A stretch of DNA of 36,968 bases from Luteimonas huabeiensis HB2 (GTDB lineage Bacteria; Pseudomonadota; Gammaproteobacteria; Xanthomonadales; Xanthomonadaceae): positions 1 to 36,968 of the forward strand of contig NZ_JAAN01000017.1 of assembly GCF_000559025.1 (NCBI RefSeq), read 5' to 3'. Positions 26,239 to 34,121 of this stretch are shown piece by piece. Under the pieces are notes generated by a model. The model was not told the origin of the DNA and searched no databases. It was given only the letters and a program-made list of their open reading frames with translations. Each line of letters starts with the position of its first letter. Within the stretch, counting starts at the first letter, position 1. The position numbers and the translations under genes were made by a program.

Positions 26239-26564
26239 GCCGGCCGGATCGGGAGCGGCCGGCAGCGGCGAAGCCGCCCCTTCTCCCGCGAGCGGGAGCG
26301 TATCGTCCTTTCTCCCGCAAGCGGGCTCATGTCGTTCCTTCTCCCCCAAGCGGGCGCATCTCGTCCCTTCTCCCGCAAGCGGGATCATTGCGGCGTGCCC
26401 CCATCCGCCTTCGGCACCTTCCCCCGCTCGCGGGGGAAGGGAAAAACAGTGTGGCCCCGCTTGCGGGGAAGGAAAAAACAGAATGCTCCCCCGCTTGCGG
26501 GAGACAGGCAAAAGACAGCGTGCCTCCAAGAGAGCGCCTTTCGCGCGCTGAATGTCGATACGGC
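26239..26564. repeat. REP-like array of GC palindromes (seven units)
   Basis: There is no gene in these 326 bp. After a 7-bp hairpin next to the catR stop (26239-26263), four direct copies of CTCCCGCAAGCGGG (with small variations) start at 26283, 26312, 26341 and 26370, an exact 29-bp period, each preceded by CCTT-type sequence. A perfect 24-bp palindrome follows (26417-26440: CCTTCCCCCGC, TC, GCGGGGGAAGG). Then come two copies in the opposite sense centred near 26461 and 26495, separated by A-rich spacers (GAAAAACAG, GGAAAAAACAG). The array would form many hairpins at the 3' end of both the catR and DUF2894 transcripts, and could act as a terminator, RNA stabiliser or REP element. No transposase is nearby. 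Confidence 0.85.
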
Positions 26565-27185
26565 CTAGCGTGGCGCGCGCCTGCGCGGGCGCTTCGCGGC
26601 GGCGGCGCGGGGCGCGTCGGGCACCGTGGGCGCGGTGCCGCCGCCGACCGGTTCCAGCCAGCACAGGGTGTCGAGATGGGACAGGAAGTGCTGAAGGTAG
26701 CCCGGCGAGCGTTCGCGCATCAGCAACAGCGCGCGGTGCACTAGGCGGTCGGAATTGAGCGGCCCGGCATCCTCGGGCGCGTGCGCCAGCGAGCGGCGCA
26801 ACTGGCTCTGCGCGCGGATCTGCGTCCACAGCCCGCGCAGCGCGTCCAGCGCTGCGGGCTCGGCGAGGCCGCGGCCTCCGGTCGCGCGGTCCGGCTCGCG
26901 CGCGGCGGCGCGCTGCGCCAGCGCATCGGCCAGTGCGCCGAGCGGCCCGCGCGCGACCGGCGCGCACGTCGGCGCATCCGCGCGCTCCGGCGTGTTGGCG
27001 AGGTCCGCCGCGTAGTCCGCGATCAGCGCGGCCAGTCGCGCGTCGAGCAGGCGGCGCGCCTGGCCGTCGTGTTGCGCCGCGCGCCGATGCATCGCCTCGA
27101 TACGGCGCAAGCGCCATGGGTCCAGGCGGTCGGCGCCGGCGGCGCGCCACGCGGCGAGCGTCGCAGCGGCGTCGTCAGCGCGCAT
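26565..27185 (-). CDS. DUF2894-like protein, last gene of the DUF3348-DUF802-OmpA operon
   Basis: This 206-aa protein is Ala/Arg-rich and largely helical, without signal peptide or membrane segment, so probably cytoplasmic. The N-terminal third (DRLDPWRLRRIEAMHRRAAQHDGQ-type) and the C-terminal LNSDRLVHRALLLMRERSPG / YLQHFLSHLDTLCWLEPV parts match my recollection of DUF2894. That family is found with DUF3348, DUF802 and OmpA genes in Burkholderia and Xanthomonas relatives. The C-terminus is a basic, Arg/Lys/Pro tail. It overlaps the OmpA gene stop by 11 nt. Function is unknown; the co-occurrence suggests an accessory or assembly role for the membrane complex. Confidence 0.8.
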   Translation of the reverse strand: MRADDAAATLAAWRAAGADRLDPWRLRRIEAMHRRAAQHDGQARRLLDARLAALIADYAADLANTPERADAPTCAPVARGPLGALADALAQRAAAREPDRATGGRGLAEPAALDALRGLWTQIRAQSQLRRSLAHAPEDAGPLNSDRLVHRALLLMRERSPGYLQHFLSHLDTLCWLEPVGGGTAPTVPDAPRAAAAKRPRRRAPR

Positions 27186-27828
27186 CGGCGGGCGTGGGCG
27201 ACGGCCGCGGGACCGGTGCGATCTCGACGCGGCGGTTGCGCGCGCGGCCGGCCTCGTCGTCGTTCGGGCCGACCGGCTGCTCGGCGCCGAAGGCGGCGGC
27301 GAACACCGACGAGGCCGGCAGCCCGGCCTCGATCAGCGCACGGGTCACGGTCAGCGCGCGCTGGGCGGAGAGTTCCCAGTTGTCGGCATAGCGGCGGTTG
27401 CCTTCGTGGATCGGGCGGTCGTCGGTGAAGCCGCTGACCATCAGGATCTCCTGGCGCGCGCCCAGGTATTCGGCCAGCGGGCCGGCCAGGCTCGCGATCA
27501 CCTCGCGCCCCTCCGGCTGCAGCCGGTCGGAGTTGAGCGCGAACAGCACGCTGCCGCGGATGCCGATGCGGCCGTCCACCAGGGTCACCCGGCCGGCCGC
27601 GAGCGGCCCGGCCAGCGCCTGCTCCAGCGTCCGCAGCCGCTGGGTCTCGGCCTCGCGCTGGCGGACTTCCTCGTCCAGCCGGTGGGCCAGCAGCAGCTGC
27701 ATGCCGATCGCGCCGACCAGGATCAGCATGAAGGCGCCCAGCAGCACCGACATCAGATCGCCGAAGCCGGCCCACACCGGGACCGCGAGGTCGGCATCGT
27801 CCGCGCCGAGTTCGACCTCCGCGCTCAT
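27175..27828 (-). CDS. MotB-like OmpA-family protein (single TM plus peptidoglycan-binding domain)
   Basis: The 217-aa protein has a short acidic N-terminus, then one transmembrane helix (about residues 25-48) preceded by an Asp at its start: WAGFGDLMSVLLGAFMLILV, Asp24. This is the place and context of the proton-binding Asp of MotB/TolR/ExbD-type proteins. A short coiled linker (about 52-75) leads to an OmpA C-terminal domain (about 85-210) with FTDDRPIHEG, the NWELSAQRALTV peptidoglycan-binding helix and a terminal RARNRRVEI. It should therefore anchor to peptidoglycan while its helix lines an ion channel with the upstream DUF802 protein. It overlaps the DUF802 gene stop by 4 nt and DUF2894 by 11 nt, so all are co-translated. 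It lacks features of an outer-membrane protein. Confidence 0.85.
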   Translation of the reverse strand: MSAEVELGADDADLAVPVWAGFGDLMSVLLGAFMLILVGAIGMQLLLAHRLDEEVRQREAETQRLRTLEQALAGPLAAGRVTLVDGRIGIRGSVLFALNSDRLQPEGREVIASLAGPLAEYLGARQEILMVSGFTDDRPIHEGNRRYADNWELSAQRALTVTRALIEAGLPASSVFAAAFGAEQPVGPNDDEAGRARNRRVEIAPVPRPSPTPADAR

Positions 27829-29921
27829 GCCGCCTCGGCCCCGGCGCCGGTGCGCGCATCGGCGAGCTGCTGCAGGTCCTCCACGATCTGGCGCTGCGCC
27901 AGCATGCTCAGGTCCACCACCTCGCGCGCCTGGGCGACGTAGTAGGCCAGCTGCTCGTCGCTGCGCGCGAGCGACTTCTCCAGCGCGTCCTCGATGCGCT
28001 GCAGGCGCTCGGCCAGCAGCCCGCTGGATTCGCCGAACGCCGCCACCGCGGCGCCCAGCGCTTCGCCCAGGCTGGCGACCTCGACCGCGCCGGCGGCGAT
28101 CTGCGCGGCCGCAGCGTCGATCCGGCCGGTGCCGGCGCCGACCTGCGCATCGAAGCGTCCGCCGACGCGCTCCAGCAGGTCGGCCGTGGTCGCGACCAGC
28201 GCGTCGATCGCGGCGCGCTGCTCGGTGGAGGCGTGGTTCACCGCGTCGAGCAGGGTGCCCAGGGTGGCCATGAGCTGGTTGCGTTCCTCCAGCATCGCGG
28301 TATCGCGCGCCATGCTGTCCGAAAGCCGGGCCCGCAGCTCGGCGACGACCTCGGCCGCCGCCTTCGGCGCTTCCGCCGCCGTCTGCAGCAGGCGCGAGGC
28401 CTCGGCGATGGTCTCGCGCGCCTGCGCCTGGGTCGTCTGCGCGAGTTCGGCGGCGGTGCGCTCCAGCGTGTCGCAGATCGCCTGCTGGCGCTGCGCCGCC
28501 TGCGCGCCCGCCTGCGCCCAGTCCTCGCGCAGGGCGGCGACGGTCGCGCCCAGCGCATCGGTCCAGGCCGACAGACGCTCGCGATCCTGCTCGGCCAGCG
28601 CGGCCTGCAGCCGCGCGTGCGCGGCCCCCACGCCCTCGGCCAGCGACGCGGCGTGGGTCTCGAAGGCGGCGGAAGCCGCCGCCAGCGCCTGCCCGTGGCG
28701 CTCGGCCTCGGCGGCGTGGGCGTCCTCCCGGCGCGCCAGCGCCTGGCGCCAATCCTCGGCCACGCGCCCGGCGGTCGCCTCCAGTCGCGTGGAGACGCCT
28801 TCCAGCAGCGCGCTCGAGCGCTGCTCGAAGGTCGCAGAAAAACCGTCCAGCGTTTCGCGCAGGTCGCGGGCTCTCGCTTCCTCGGCGCGCTGCTGCGCGG
28901 CCAGTGCCTGCTCCCAGCGCTGCGCCACGGTCGCGGTGGCGGTCTCGAAGCCGGTGGTCAGCGCATCGAGCTGCCGCTGCACGGACTGCGCGACGGTCTC
29001 GTGCAGCGCCGCGGCCTCGCGCGACAGCGCCGCCATCGTCGCCTCGACCGCCGGCTGCAGCGCGGCGGCGGCGGCGCGCGCGCTGCCGGCGACGCTCTCC
29101 TGCAGCGAACGTTCCACTGATGCCGCCAGGCCCGCGTAGACCGCCTCGGTGCGCTCGTGGAACGCCTGCTGCCCGGCGGCCTGGCGCTGTTCCGCCTCCG
29201 CGCTGCGGCGCTCGATCGCCGCCATCGTCGCCTGCAGTTGCTCCACCAGCGCCGGCATCGCCTCGGCCTGGCGCTGCAGCAGCCGGAACGCTTCCTCGCG
29301 CTGGTGAGCCTGCGAGTGCACGCGCAGGGCGGTCGCGATCTTCGCATCCAGGACGCGCACCGCGTGGGTGCGCTCGCGCCGGCGCAGCGCGGCCAGCAGC
29401 CCGAGCATCGCCGAGGCGGCCACGCCCGCGATCGAGGTGCCGAAGGCGAAGGCCAGCCCCGATACCGGCGCCGACAGCGCCTCGCGGATCGCCGCCAGGT
29501 CGGAGGCGCTCTGCAGCGCCGAGCCGGTGCCGCGCAGCGTCGCCATCATGCCGAGCAGGGTGCCGAGCATGCCCAGCAGCACCAGCAGGCCGACCAGGTA
29601 CGGCGTCAGCGCCGGCGCCGGCAGCGCCGCGCGCTCGCCCTCGATGCGCAGCCGGACCGCGTTGCGCAGCGACGGATGCAGGCGCTCGAGCCAGTCGCCG
29701 AGCGCCGGCGGCGGCCCGGACAGGTCGGCGACGGCGCGCTCCAGCGTGGCGGTGGCCTGGCGATAGCGGTACAGCTCGAACGCACCGGCCAGGTAGCAGG
29801 CCAGGATCAGCGCGACGACGACGAGCGCGAGCGGGTTCGCGCCGGCATAGCCGGCCCCGATCCAGCCCACGGTCGCCAGGCCGGCGATGAAGACGGCGAG
29901 ATCAAGCAGGTATCTGTGCAT
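27825..29921 (-). CDS. DUF802 / MotA-TolQ-ExbB-like membrane protein with very long helical tail
   Basis: This 698-aa protein has four predicted transmembrane segments at about 6-26, 30-50, 106-128 and 152-178. The last two form a MotA/TolQ/ExbB-type pair, with the glycine-threonine motif LLGMLGTLLGMMATLRG and then SGLAFAFGTSIAGVAASAMLGLLAAL. After residue 185 comes a 500-residue Ala/Glu/Arg/Gln-rich helical region, probably a long coiled coil, that carries repeated patterns such as LxxxLEATAGRVAEDW and VAELRARLSDSMARDT. Family knowledge: DUF802 proteins are uncharacterised. Inference: the protein forms a proton or sodium channel stator with the adjacent Asp-containing OmpA protein and extends a long cytoplasmic tail. 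Its start (ATG 29921) lies inside the end of the DUF3348 gene (20-nt overlap). Confidence 0.82.
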   Translation of the reverse strand: MHRYLLDLAVFIAGLATVGWIGAGYAGANPLALVVVALILACYLAGAFELYRYRQATATLERAVADLSGPPPALGDWLERLHPSLRNAVRLRIEGERAALPAPALTPYLVGLLVLLGMLGTLLGMMATLRGTGSALQSASDLAAIREALSAPVSGLAFAFGTSIAGVAASAMLGLLAALRRRERTHAVRVLDAKIATALRVHSQAHQREEAFRLLQRQAEAMPALVEQLQATMAAIERRSAEAEQRQAAGQQAFHERTEAVYAGLAASVERSLQESVAGSARAAAAALQPAVEATMAALSREAAALHETVAQSVQRQLDALTTGFETATATVAQRWEQALAAQQRAEEARARDLRETLDGFSATFEQRSSALLEGVSTRLEATAGRVAEDWRQALARREDAHAAEAERHGQALAAASAAFETHAASLAEGVGAAHARLQAALAEQDRERLSAWTDALGATVAALREDWAQAGAQAAQRQQAICDTLERTAAELAQTTQAQARETIAEASRLLQTAAEAPKAAAEVVAELRARLSDSMARDTAMLEERNQLMATLGTLLDAVNHASTEQRAAIDALVATTADLLERVGGRFDAQVGAGTGRIDAAAAQIAAGAVEVASLGEALGAAVAAFGESSGLLAERLQRIEDALEKSLARSDEQLAYYVAQAREVVDLSMLAQRQIVEDLQQLADARTGAGAEAA

Positions 29922-30636
29922 GGTGTCCAGGTTCGCGTGGGCGGAGGGCGGCGAGCAGGCCCTCCACCGGTTGCAGGCGGGCGTCGAGTTCGGCGAGCAG
30001 CAGGCCGCGCATGTCGCGGCGGAACGCCTCCAGTTGCGCGGCGGGCGTGGCGGTCGGGCCGCCGTCGCCATCGGTATCGCGATCGCCAGCGCCGGCATCG
30101 TTCTGCCGCGCCTGCGCGAAGCGCGCGTCGAGCAGGCCGGGCACGGCCGCCAGCAGCGACTGCTCGCGCCGTGCGAGCGCGCGTTCCAGCGCCGCGTCCA
30201 CCGCGGCCAGGCGCGCCGATTCCCCGCCGGCCGCGGCCAGGCGCTCGCGCAGGCGGCCGCGCAGGCGGCCGATGCGCGCGTCCATGGTCCGCTGCAGGGC
30301 GAGGTAGCGCTGGCGGAAGAACGCGGAATCGAGCGCGGCGTCGGCGCCGACCTCGGTGGAGGAGAACGCCGGATCGTCGGCGATCGCCGTCTGCAGCGCG
30401 GCGCGCACGGCGGCGCACTCCGCCTCGGCATCGTCCGTCGTTGAGGTCTCGCCGGTCCCGGCGGGCGGGGCGTCGAGCGCGGCGGCCAGCGCGATCGCGT
30501 GGGTCCAGTCGAGCCACTGGCCCAGGCGCTCGGTCGGCGATTGCCGGGGCGCTGCCGGCTCGACGCCGGTCAGGCGGGCGAGCTGGCGGACGAACGTGGG
30601 GCTGCTGAGCGTCGTGCGTCTTGAGGTCTGCACCAT
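29902..30636 (-). CDS. DUF3348 family protein, first gene of the four-gene operon
   Basis: The 244-aa protein is soluble by sequence and highly charged. It begins MVQTSRRTTLSSPTFVRQLA; the SSPTFVRxLARLTG motif, followed by LGQWLDWTHAIALAAAL, is characteristic of DUF3348. A helical region (about 110-190) rich in Arg/Ala/Leu resembles coiled coil; AFFRQRYLALQRTMDARIGR and DAALERALARREQSLLAAVPGLLDARF are visible. Function is unknown. It overlaps the next gene by 20 nt, indicating coupled synthesis. ATG 30636 has no clear Shine-Dalgarno, and upstream codons are open but implausible. Its promoter must lie in the 30637-30757 gap; no good hexamer pair is seen there. Confidence 0.78.
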   Translation of the reverse strand: MVQTSRRTTLSSPTFVRQLARLTGVEPAAPRQSPTERLGQWLDWTHAIALAAALDAPPAGTGETSTTDDAEAECAAVRAALQTAIADDPAFSSTEVGADAALDSAFFRQRYLALQRTMDARIGRLRGRLRERLAAAGGESARLAAVDAALERALARREQSLLAAVPGLLDARFAQARQNDAGAGDRDTDGDGGPTATPAAQLEAFRRDMRGLLLAELDARLQPVEGLLAALRPREPGHHAQIPA

Positions 30637-30757
30637 GCGGTCGTTCGTCGTACGGACAAGGGAGGCGATTGGCCCGGCGCCGCGCGGCGGAAGCCGGGCG
30701 CCGGCCCGGTGCCGGCGTACCGATCCGCGGCGCGGCGGCCGCCGATGGCGTCCTCCC

Positions 30758-30796
30758 AAAACGAATCAGCGCCTCGCACGGGCCGCGCGAGACGCT
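30758..30796 (-). terminator. Intrinsic terminator of tRNA-Ala
   Basis: On the minus strand AGCGTCTCGC (30787-30796) pairs with GCGAGGCGCT (30768-30777) as a 10-bp stem with one G-U pair and a 9-nt loop. GATTCG and TTTT (30758-30761) follow. It starts about 17 nt after the tRNA CCA and should separate the tRNA from the DUF3348 operon. Confidence 0.7.
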
Positions 30797-30812
30797 GTTC
30801 CGGCTGGAAAGT

Positions 30813-30888
<76 letters not shown>

Positions 30889-30900
30889 ACGAGGCTGCGC

Positions 30901-30928
30901 ATTATACAGACCGGCGCGGCGCCGCCAA
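30901..30928 (-). promoter_or_regulatory. Strong sigma-70 promoter of tRNA-Ala
   Basis: Reading the minus strand, TTGGCG (30923-30928) and a perfect TATAAT (30901-30906) are 16 nt apart. Transcription would start about 6 nt before the mature tRNA 5' end. It lies between the rnd stop and the tRNA, so the tRNA does not depend on rnd read-through. Confidence 0.8.
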
Positions 30929-30940
30929 GAGCCTGCGCGA

Positions 30941-32038
30941 TCAGGCGCGTTCGGCCGCCAGCAGCGGCGCCAGCGCCGGCTCCAGCTGCGCGCGGCGCCA
31001 GCCCGACAGCGCGCCCGGCCACTCGCCGCGTTCCAGCAGCGCCTCCAGCCATCGCCGCGAGGCGAGCACGCCGTCGGGCAGGCCGAGTTCGGCCGAGCGC
31101 GCGGCGACCGCCTCCTGCAGGCGCCGCAGCGCCTTGCGGTCCACTTCTTCGGTGCGCGGCGCCGGCGCCGCGGTCTCGTCGGGCAGCGGCGTGTGCAGGG
31201 CCTGCAGGAGCTGCCCGGTCAGCTTGCGCGGGGACTTCGGGTGGCGGTCCAGCGTGCGTTGCAGTGCCTGCGCGTCGGCCGGCGCCTCGCGCGCCAATTG
31301 CACCGCCAGTTCCGGGTCGAGCACCCAGTTGCGCGGGCGATCGCGCTCGCGCGCGTAGCGCTCGCGCCAGCGCAAGAGGCGCAGCAGGCGGTGCTGGGCG
31401 GGCGGGTCGAGGTACTGCGCCGCGCGCACCGACAGGTGCGGCCAGCGCTCGCCTTCGCCTGCCCGCGCCAGCGCGACCTGGCGCGCGCAGTCCTCGGCCA
31501 GCCAGTCGCCGCGGCCCAGCGCGCGCACCCGCGCATCGAGCGCGTCGTGCAGCGCCAGCAGGTGCAGCACGTCGTCGGCGGCGTAGTCGAGCTGGGCCTC
31601 CGACAGCGGGCGACGCAGCCAGTCCGAGCGGGTCTCGCCCTTGGCCAGCGCCTGGCCGGTCGTCTCCAGCACCAGCTTCTGGTAGCCGATGCCCGCGGCC
31701 ACCCCGGCCAGCGCCGCGGCCACCTGGGTGTCGTACAGCGGCGCGGGCACGGTGCCGCAGGCGTGCGCGAACGCGATCAGGTCCTCGCCGGCGCTGTGCA
31801 TGATCTTCAGCACCTGCGGATCGTCCAGCAGCGGCCGCAGCGCCTCGGGCATGCCGGGCACCAGCGGGTCGATCAGCAGGATCTCGTCGTCGATGGCCAG
31901 CTGCACCAGCGCCAGCTGCGGCCAGTAGGTGCGTTCGCGGATGAATTCGGTGTCCAGGCCGACGCGGGCGGGCGGGTGGGCGAGGCGTTCGGCAAGGGTG
32001 CGGGGATCGGAGATCCAGCGGGTCTGGAGTCGTGGCAT
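30941..32038 (-). CDS. rnd: Ribonuclease D
   Basis: This 3'-5' exoribonuclease trims tRNA and small RNA 3' ends. It has 365 aa. The DEDDy active site is complete: Asp29 and Glu31 in GLDTEFIRERTYWP, Asp86 in HSAGEDLIAF, and Tyr152 with Asp156 in LDYAADDVLHLLAL. The second half holds HRDC-type helices (LSVRAAQ..., ALRRLQEAVAARSAELGLP), as in E. coli Rnd (375 aa). ATG 32038 starts it; the promoter is in the divergent 142-bp gap. The tRNA-Ala immediately downstream is a potential substrate of the same enzyme, but it has its own promoter. Confidence 0.94.
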   Translation of the reverse strand: MPRLQTRWISDPRTLAERLAHPPARVGLDTEFIRERTYWPQLALVQLAIDDEILLIDPLVPGMPEALRPLLDDPQVLKIMHSAGEDLIAFAHACGTVPAPLYDTQVAAALAGVAAGIGYQKLVLETTGQALAKGETRSDWLRRPLSEAQLDYAADDVLHLLALHDALDARVRALGRGDWLAEDCARQVALARAGEGERWPHLSVRAAQYLDPPAQHRLLRLLRWRERYARERDRPRNWVLDPELAVQLAREAPADAQALQRTLDRHPKSPRKLTGQLLQALHTPLPDETAAPAPRTEEVDRKALRRLQEAVAARSAELGLPDGVLASRRWLEALLERGEWPGALSGWRRAQLEPALAPLLAAERA

Positions 32039-32110
32039 GGCGCCAGTTTAGAGCGTGCCGAGCGCCGCGGAGCGCGGTCCCTTCACGGCCGGGTGCCGGC
32101 CGGCGGCCGA

Positions 32111-32139
32111 TTGACGCGTCCGCGGGGCGGCCCTACCGT
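32111..32139 (+). promoter_or_regulatory. Sigma-70 promoter of the SUMF1-fold lipoprotein gene
   Basis: TTGACG (32111-32116) and TACCGT (32134-32139) are 17 nt apart, with transcription expected near 32146 and the TTG start at 32181. A GC-rich inverted repeat (about 32150-32164) lies in the leader. Confidence 0.6.
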
Positions 32140-32180
32140 CGCAGGCTCCGGCCCCCCGGGGGCCCCGCCGGGAGCCCGAT

Positions 32181-34028
32181 TTGCGCCGCGATACCGCCGT
32201 CGTCCTCGCCCTGCTGCTCGCGCTGTGCGCGGCCTGTTCGCGCGAGCGGGCGCCGGACGCGGATGCGGCGGACGACCCGGGCCGGGCGCCGTCGGGCAGC
32301 GTGACCATCAGCGGCGACGACTCCGCCGCCGCGGCGCTGACCTGGCGGCGCCCGGCGGTGAAGCTCGAGGACGCGCCCGATGCGCTGGAGGCGGCGCGCG
32401 AGCGCGCGCAGTCGGCGCTGGAGGCCGACCGCCTCTACGAAGGCGAGGACGCCGCGATCCCGCTATTGCTGGCGGTGCTCGAGCGCGAGCCCGAGGACGC
32501 GGGCGCGCGCAAGGCGCTGGAGCGCGCGCGCGAACAGCTGATTGCGCACGGCGACGCGGCGCTGGCCGACAGCGGCGACGACGCCGAGGCGCTGCGCCGC
32601 GCGCGCGGCGCGGCGGCGGTGGCGCGTACGGTCTGGCCGCAGGACGAGGCGACCCAGGCCTATCTGCAGCGCGTGGACGTGGCCGACCGGCTGTGGGAAC
32701 TCAACCGCGGCGCCGAGGCCGACCTGGAGGCCGGGCGCCTGGGCGAATCGGGCGAGGGCGCGCTGCCCAAGCTGCGCGAGGCGCTGGAACTGGCGCCGGA
32801 ACAGCCGCGCGCGATGCAGAACCTCGCCGCGGTCGAGAGCGCGCTGATCCGCCGCGCCGAGGATGCCGCCGCCGAAGGCGAGTTCGCGGTCGCCTCGCAG
32901 TGGCTGGATCATGCGCAGGCGATCCGGCCGGAGATGGAGACGGTGCCCGACGCGCGCGAGCGCCTGGAGCGCCTGCGCGCGCTGCGCATCGCCCGCCTGC
33001 GCGACGAGGGCGTGGCCGCGCTGTCGGAATACGACGGCATCGCCAAGGCGCGCGCGATCCTGGCCGAGCTGCTGCTGATCGCCGCGCCCGGCGATCCGCT
33101 GGCCGCGGACCTGCGCGAGCGCATCGACCTGGCCGTGCATTACGGCCTGTTCCGGCCCGGACAGGTGTTCACCGACGCGCTGGCCGGCGGCGCGCGCGGA
33201 CCGCGCATGATCGTGATACCGCACGGCGCCTTCACCATGGGCGCCCCGGCCGGGGAGCCCGGCTCGTCGGACAGCGAGCGCCCGCAGCGCAACATCCGCT
33301 TCGACCGCGGCTTCGCGATGGCGGTCACCGAGACCACCGTGGGCCAGTACCGGCGCTTCGTCGACGCCACCGGCTACCAGACCCGCTCGGCGCGGCGCGG
33401 CTTCTCGATGGTCTACGACGAGCGCAGCGGCAACTTCGTGCGCCGCAGCGGCGTGGACTGGCGCCACGACGAATTCGGCCGCCAGGCCCGCGACGACGCG
33501 CCGGTGCTGCACGTCAGCGCGGTGGACGCCGCCGCGTACGCCGACTGGCTTTCGGAAGAGAGCGGCCAGCGCTATCGCCTGCCCAGCGAGGCGGAATTCG
33601 AATACGCGCTGCGCGCCGGCGGCGACGGCCCCTATCCCTGGGGCGAGGGCGCGCCGCCCGAAGGCGCCGGCAACCTGACCGGCGAGCTCGACCGCTCGCC
33701 CGGCGGCCGGCGCTGGAGCAATGCCTTCCCCGGCTACGGCGACGGCTACTGGGGGCCGGCCCCGGTCGGCCGCTTCGCGGCCAACCGCTGGGGCGTGCAC
33801 GACCTGGCCGGCAACCTCAGCGAATGGGTCGCCGACTGCTGGCACGACAACTACCGCCGCGCCCCCGCCGACGCCTCGCCCTGGGTCAATCCCGGCTGCC
33901 GCAACCACGTCATCCGCGGCGGCTCCTGGGCCAGCGCCCCCGACCAGGTCCGCTCCGCCTGGCGCACCCCCGCCCAGCGCGACACCACCAACGCCCGCAT
34001 CGGCTTCCGGGTGGTGCGGGAGATCTAG
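32181..34028 (+). CDS. Lipoprotein with helical repeats and SUMF1/FGE-like (C-type-lectin fold) domain, cysteine motif absent
   Basis: The 615-aa protein has an N-terminal lipoprotein-type signal (VVLALLLALCAAC then Ser), though the -3 residue is Cys rather than Leu. Residues about 50-330 are Ala/Glu/Arg-rich helices that resemble TPR-like solenoids. The final 280 residues are a FGE-sulfatase/SUMF1 domain: MIVIPHGAFTMGAPAGEPGS, ETTVGQYRRFVDATGYQT, LPSEAEFEYALRAGG, YPWGEG, GVHDLAGNLSEWVADCW, VIRGGSWASAPDQVRSAWR. Formylglycine-generating enzymes need a cysteine pair around GGSWxC; here it reads GGSWAS, so this activity is unlikely. It may be a structural, ligand-binding or PvdO-like periplasmic protein. 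The start is TTG with GGAG about 6 nt upstream, the only reasonable start before the signal. Confidence 0.83.
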   Translation: MRRDTAVVLALLLALCAACSRERAPDADAADDPGRAPSGSVTISGDDSAAAALTWRRPAVKLEDAPDALEAARERAQSALEADRLYEGEDAAIPLLLAVLEREPEDAGARKALERAREQLIAHGDAALADSGDDAEALRRARGAAAVARTVWPQDEATQAYLQRVDVADRLWELNRGAEADLEAGRLGESGEGALPKLREALELAPEQPRAMQNLAAVESALIRRAEDAAAEGEFAVASQWLDHAQAIRPEMETVPDARERLERLRALRIARLRDEGVAALSEYDGIAKARAILAELLLIAAPGDPLAADLRERIDLAVHYGLFRPGQVFTDALAGGARGPRMIVIPHGAFTMGAPAGEPGSSDSERPQRNIRFDRGFAMAVTETTVGQYRRFVDATGYQTRSARRGFSMVYDERSGNFVRRSGVDWRHDEFGRQARDDAPVLHVSAVDAAAYADWLSEESGQRYRLPSEAEFEYALRAGGDGPYPWGEGAPPEGAGNLTGELDRSPGGRRWSNAFPGYGDGYWGPAPVGRFAANRWGVHDLAGNLSEWVADCWHDNYRRAPADASPWVNPGCRNHVIRGGSWASAPDQVRSAWRTPAQRDTTNARIGFRVVREI

Positions 34029-34121
34029 CCGCGGGACGGCATTCGAAGCGCCGTCGTGCGGATGATTTCGGCCGGTCGCGCGCTAGGATGTGGGGCATCC
34101 GTTCATCGCCAAGGAAAGCCC

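Noticed and set aside
26279..26503. CRISPR array
   Set aside because: A 29-bp period suggests it at first, but the conserved part is only about 14-18 bp of palindrome, the intervening 11-15 bp are too short for spacers and partly conserved, orientation flips midway, and no cas gene is seen.
26565..30636. A full Zorya defence system
   Set aside because: The channel-like pair resembles ZorAB, but no ZorC, helicase/nuclease ZorD or HNH ZorE gene is present; neighbours are DUF3348 and DUF2894 instead.
32181..34028. Active formylglycine-generating enzyme
   Set aside because: The catalytic cysteines around GGSW are absent and no sulfatase gene is nearby.
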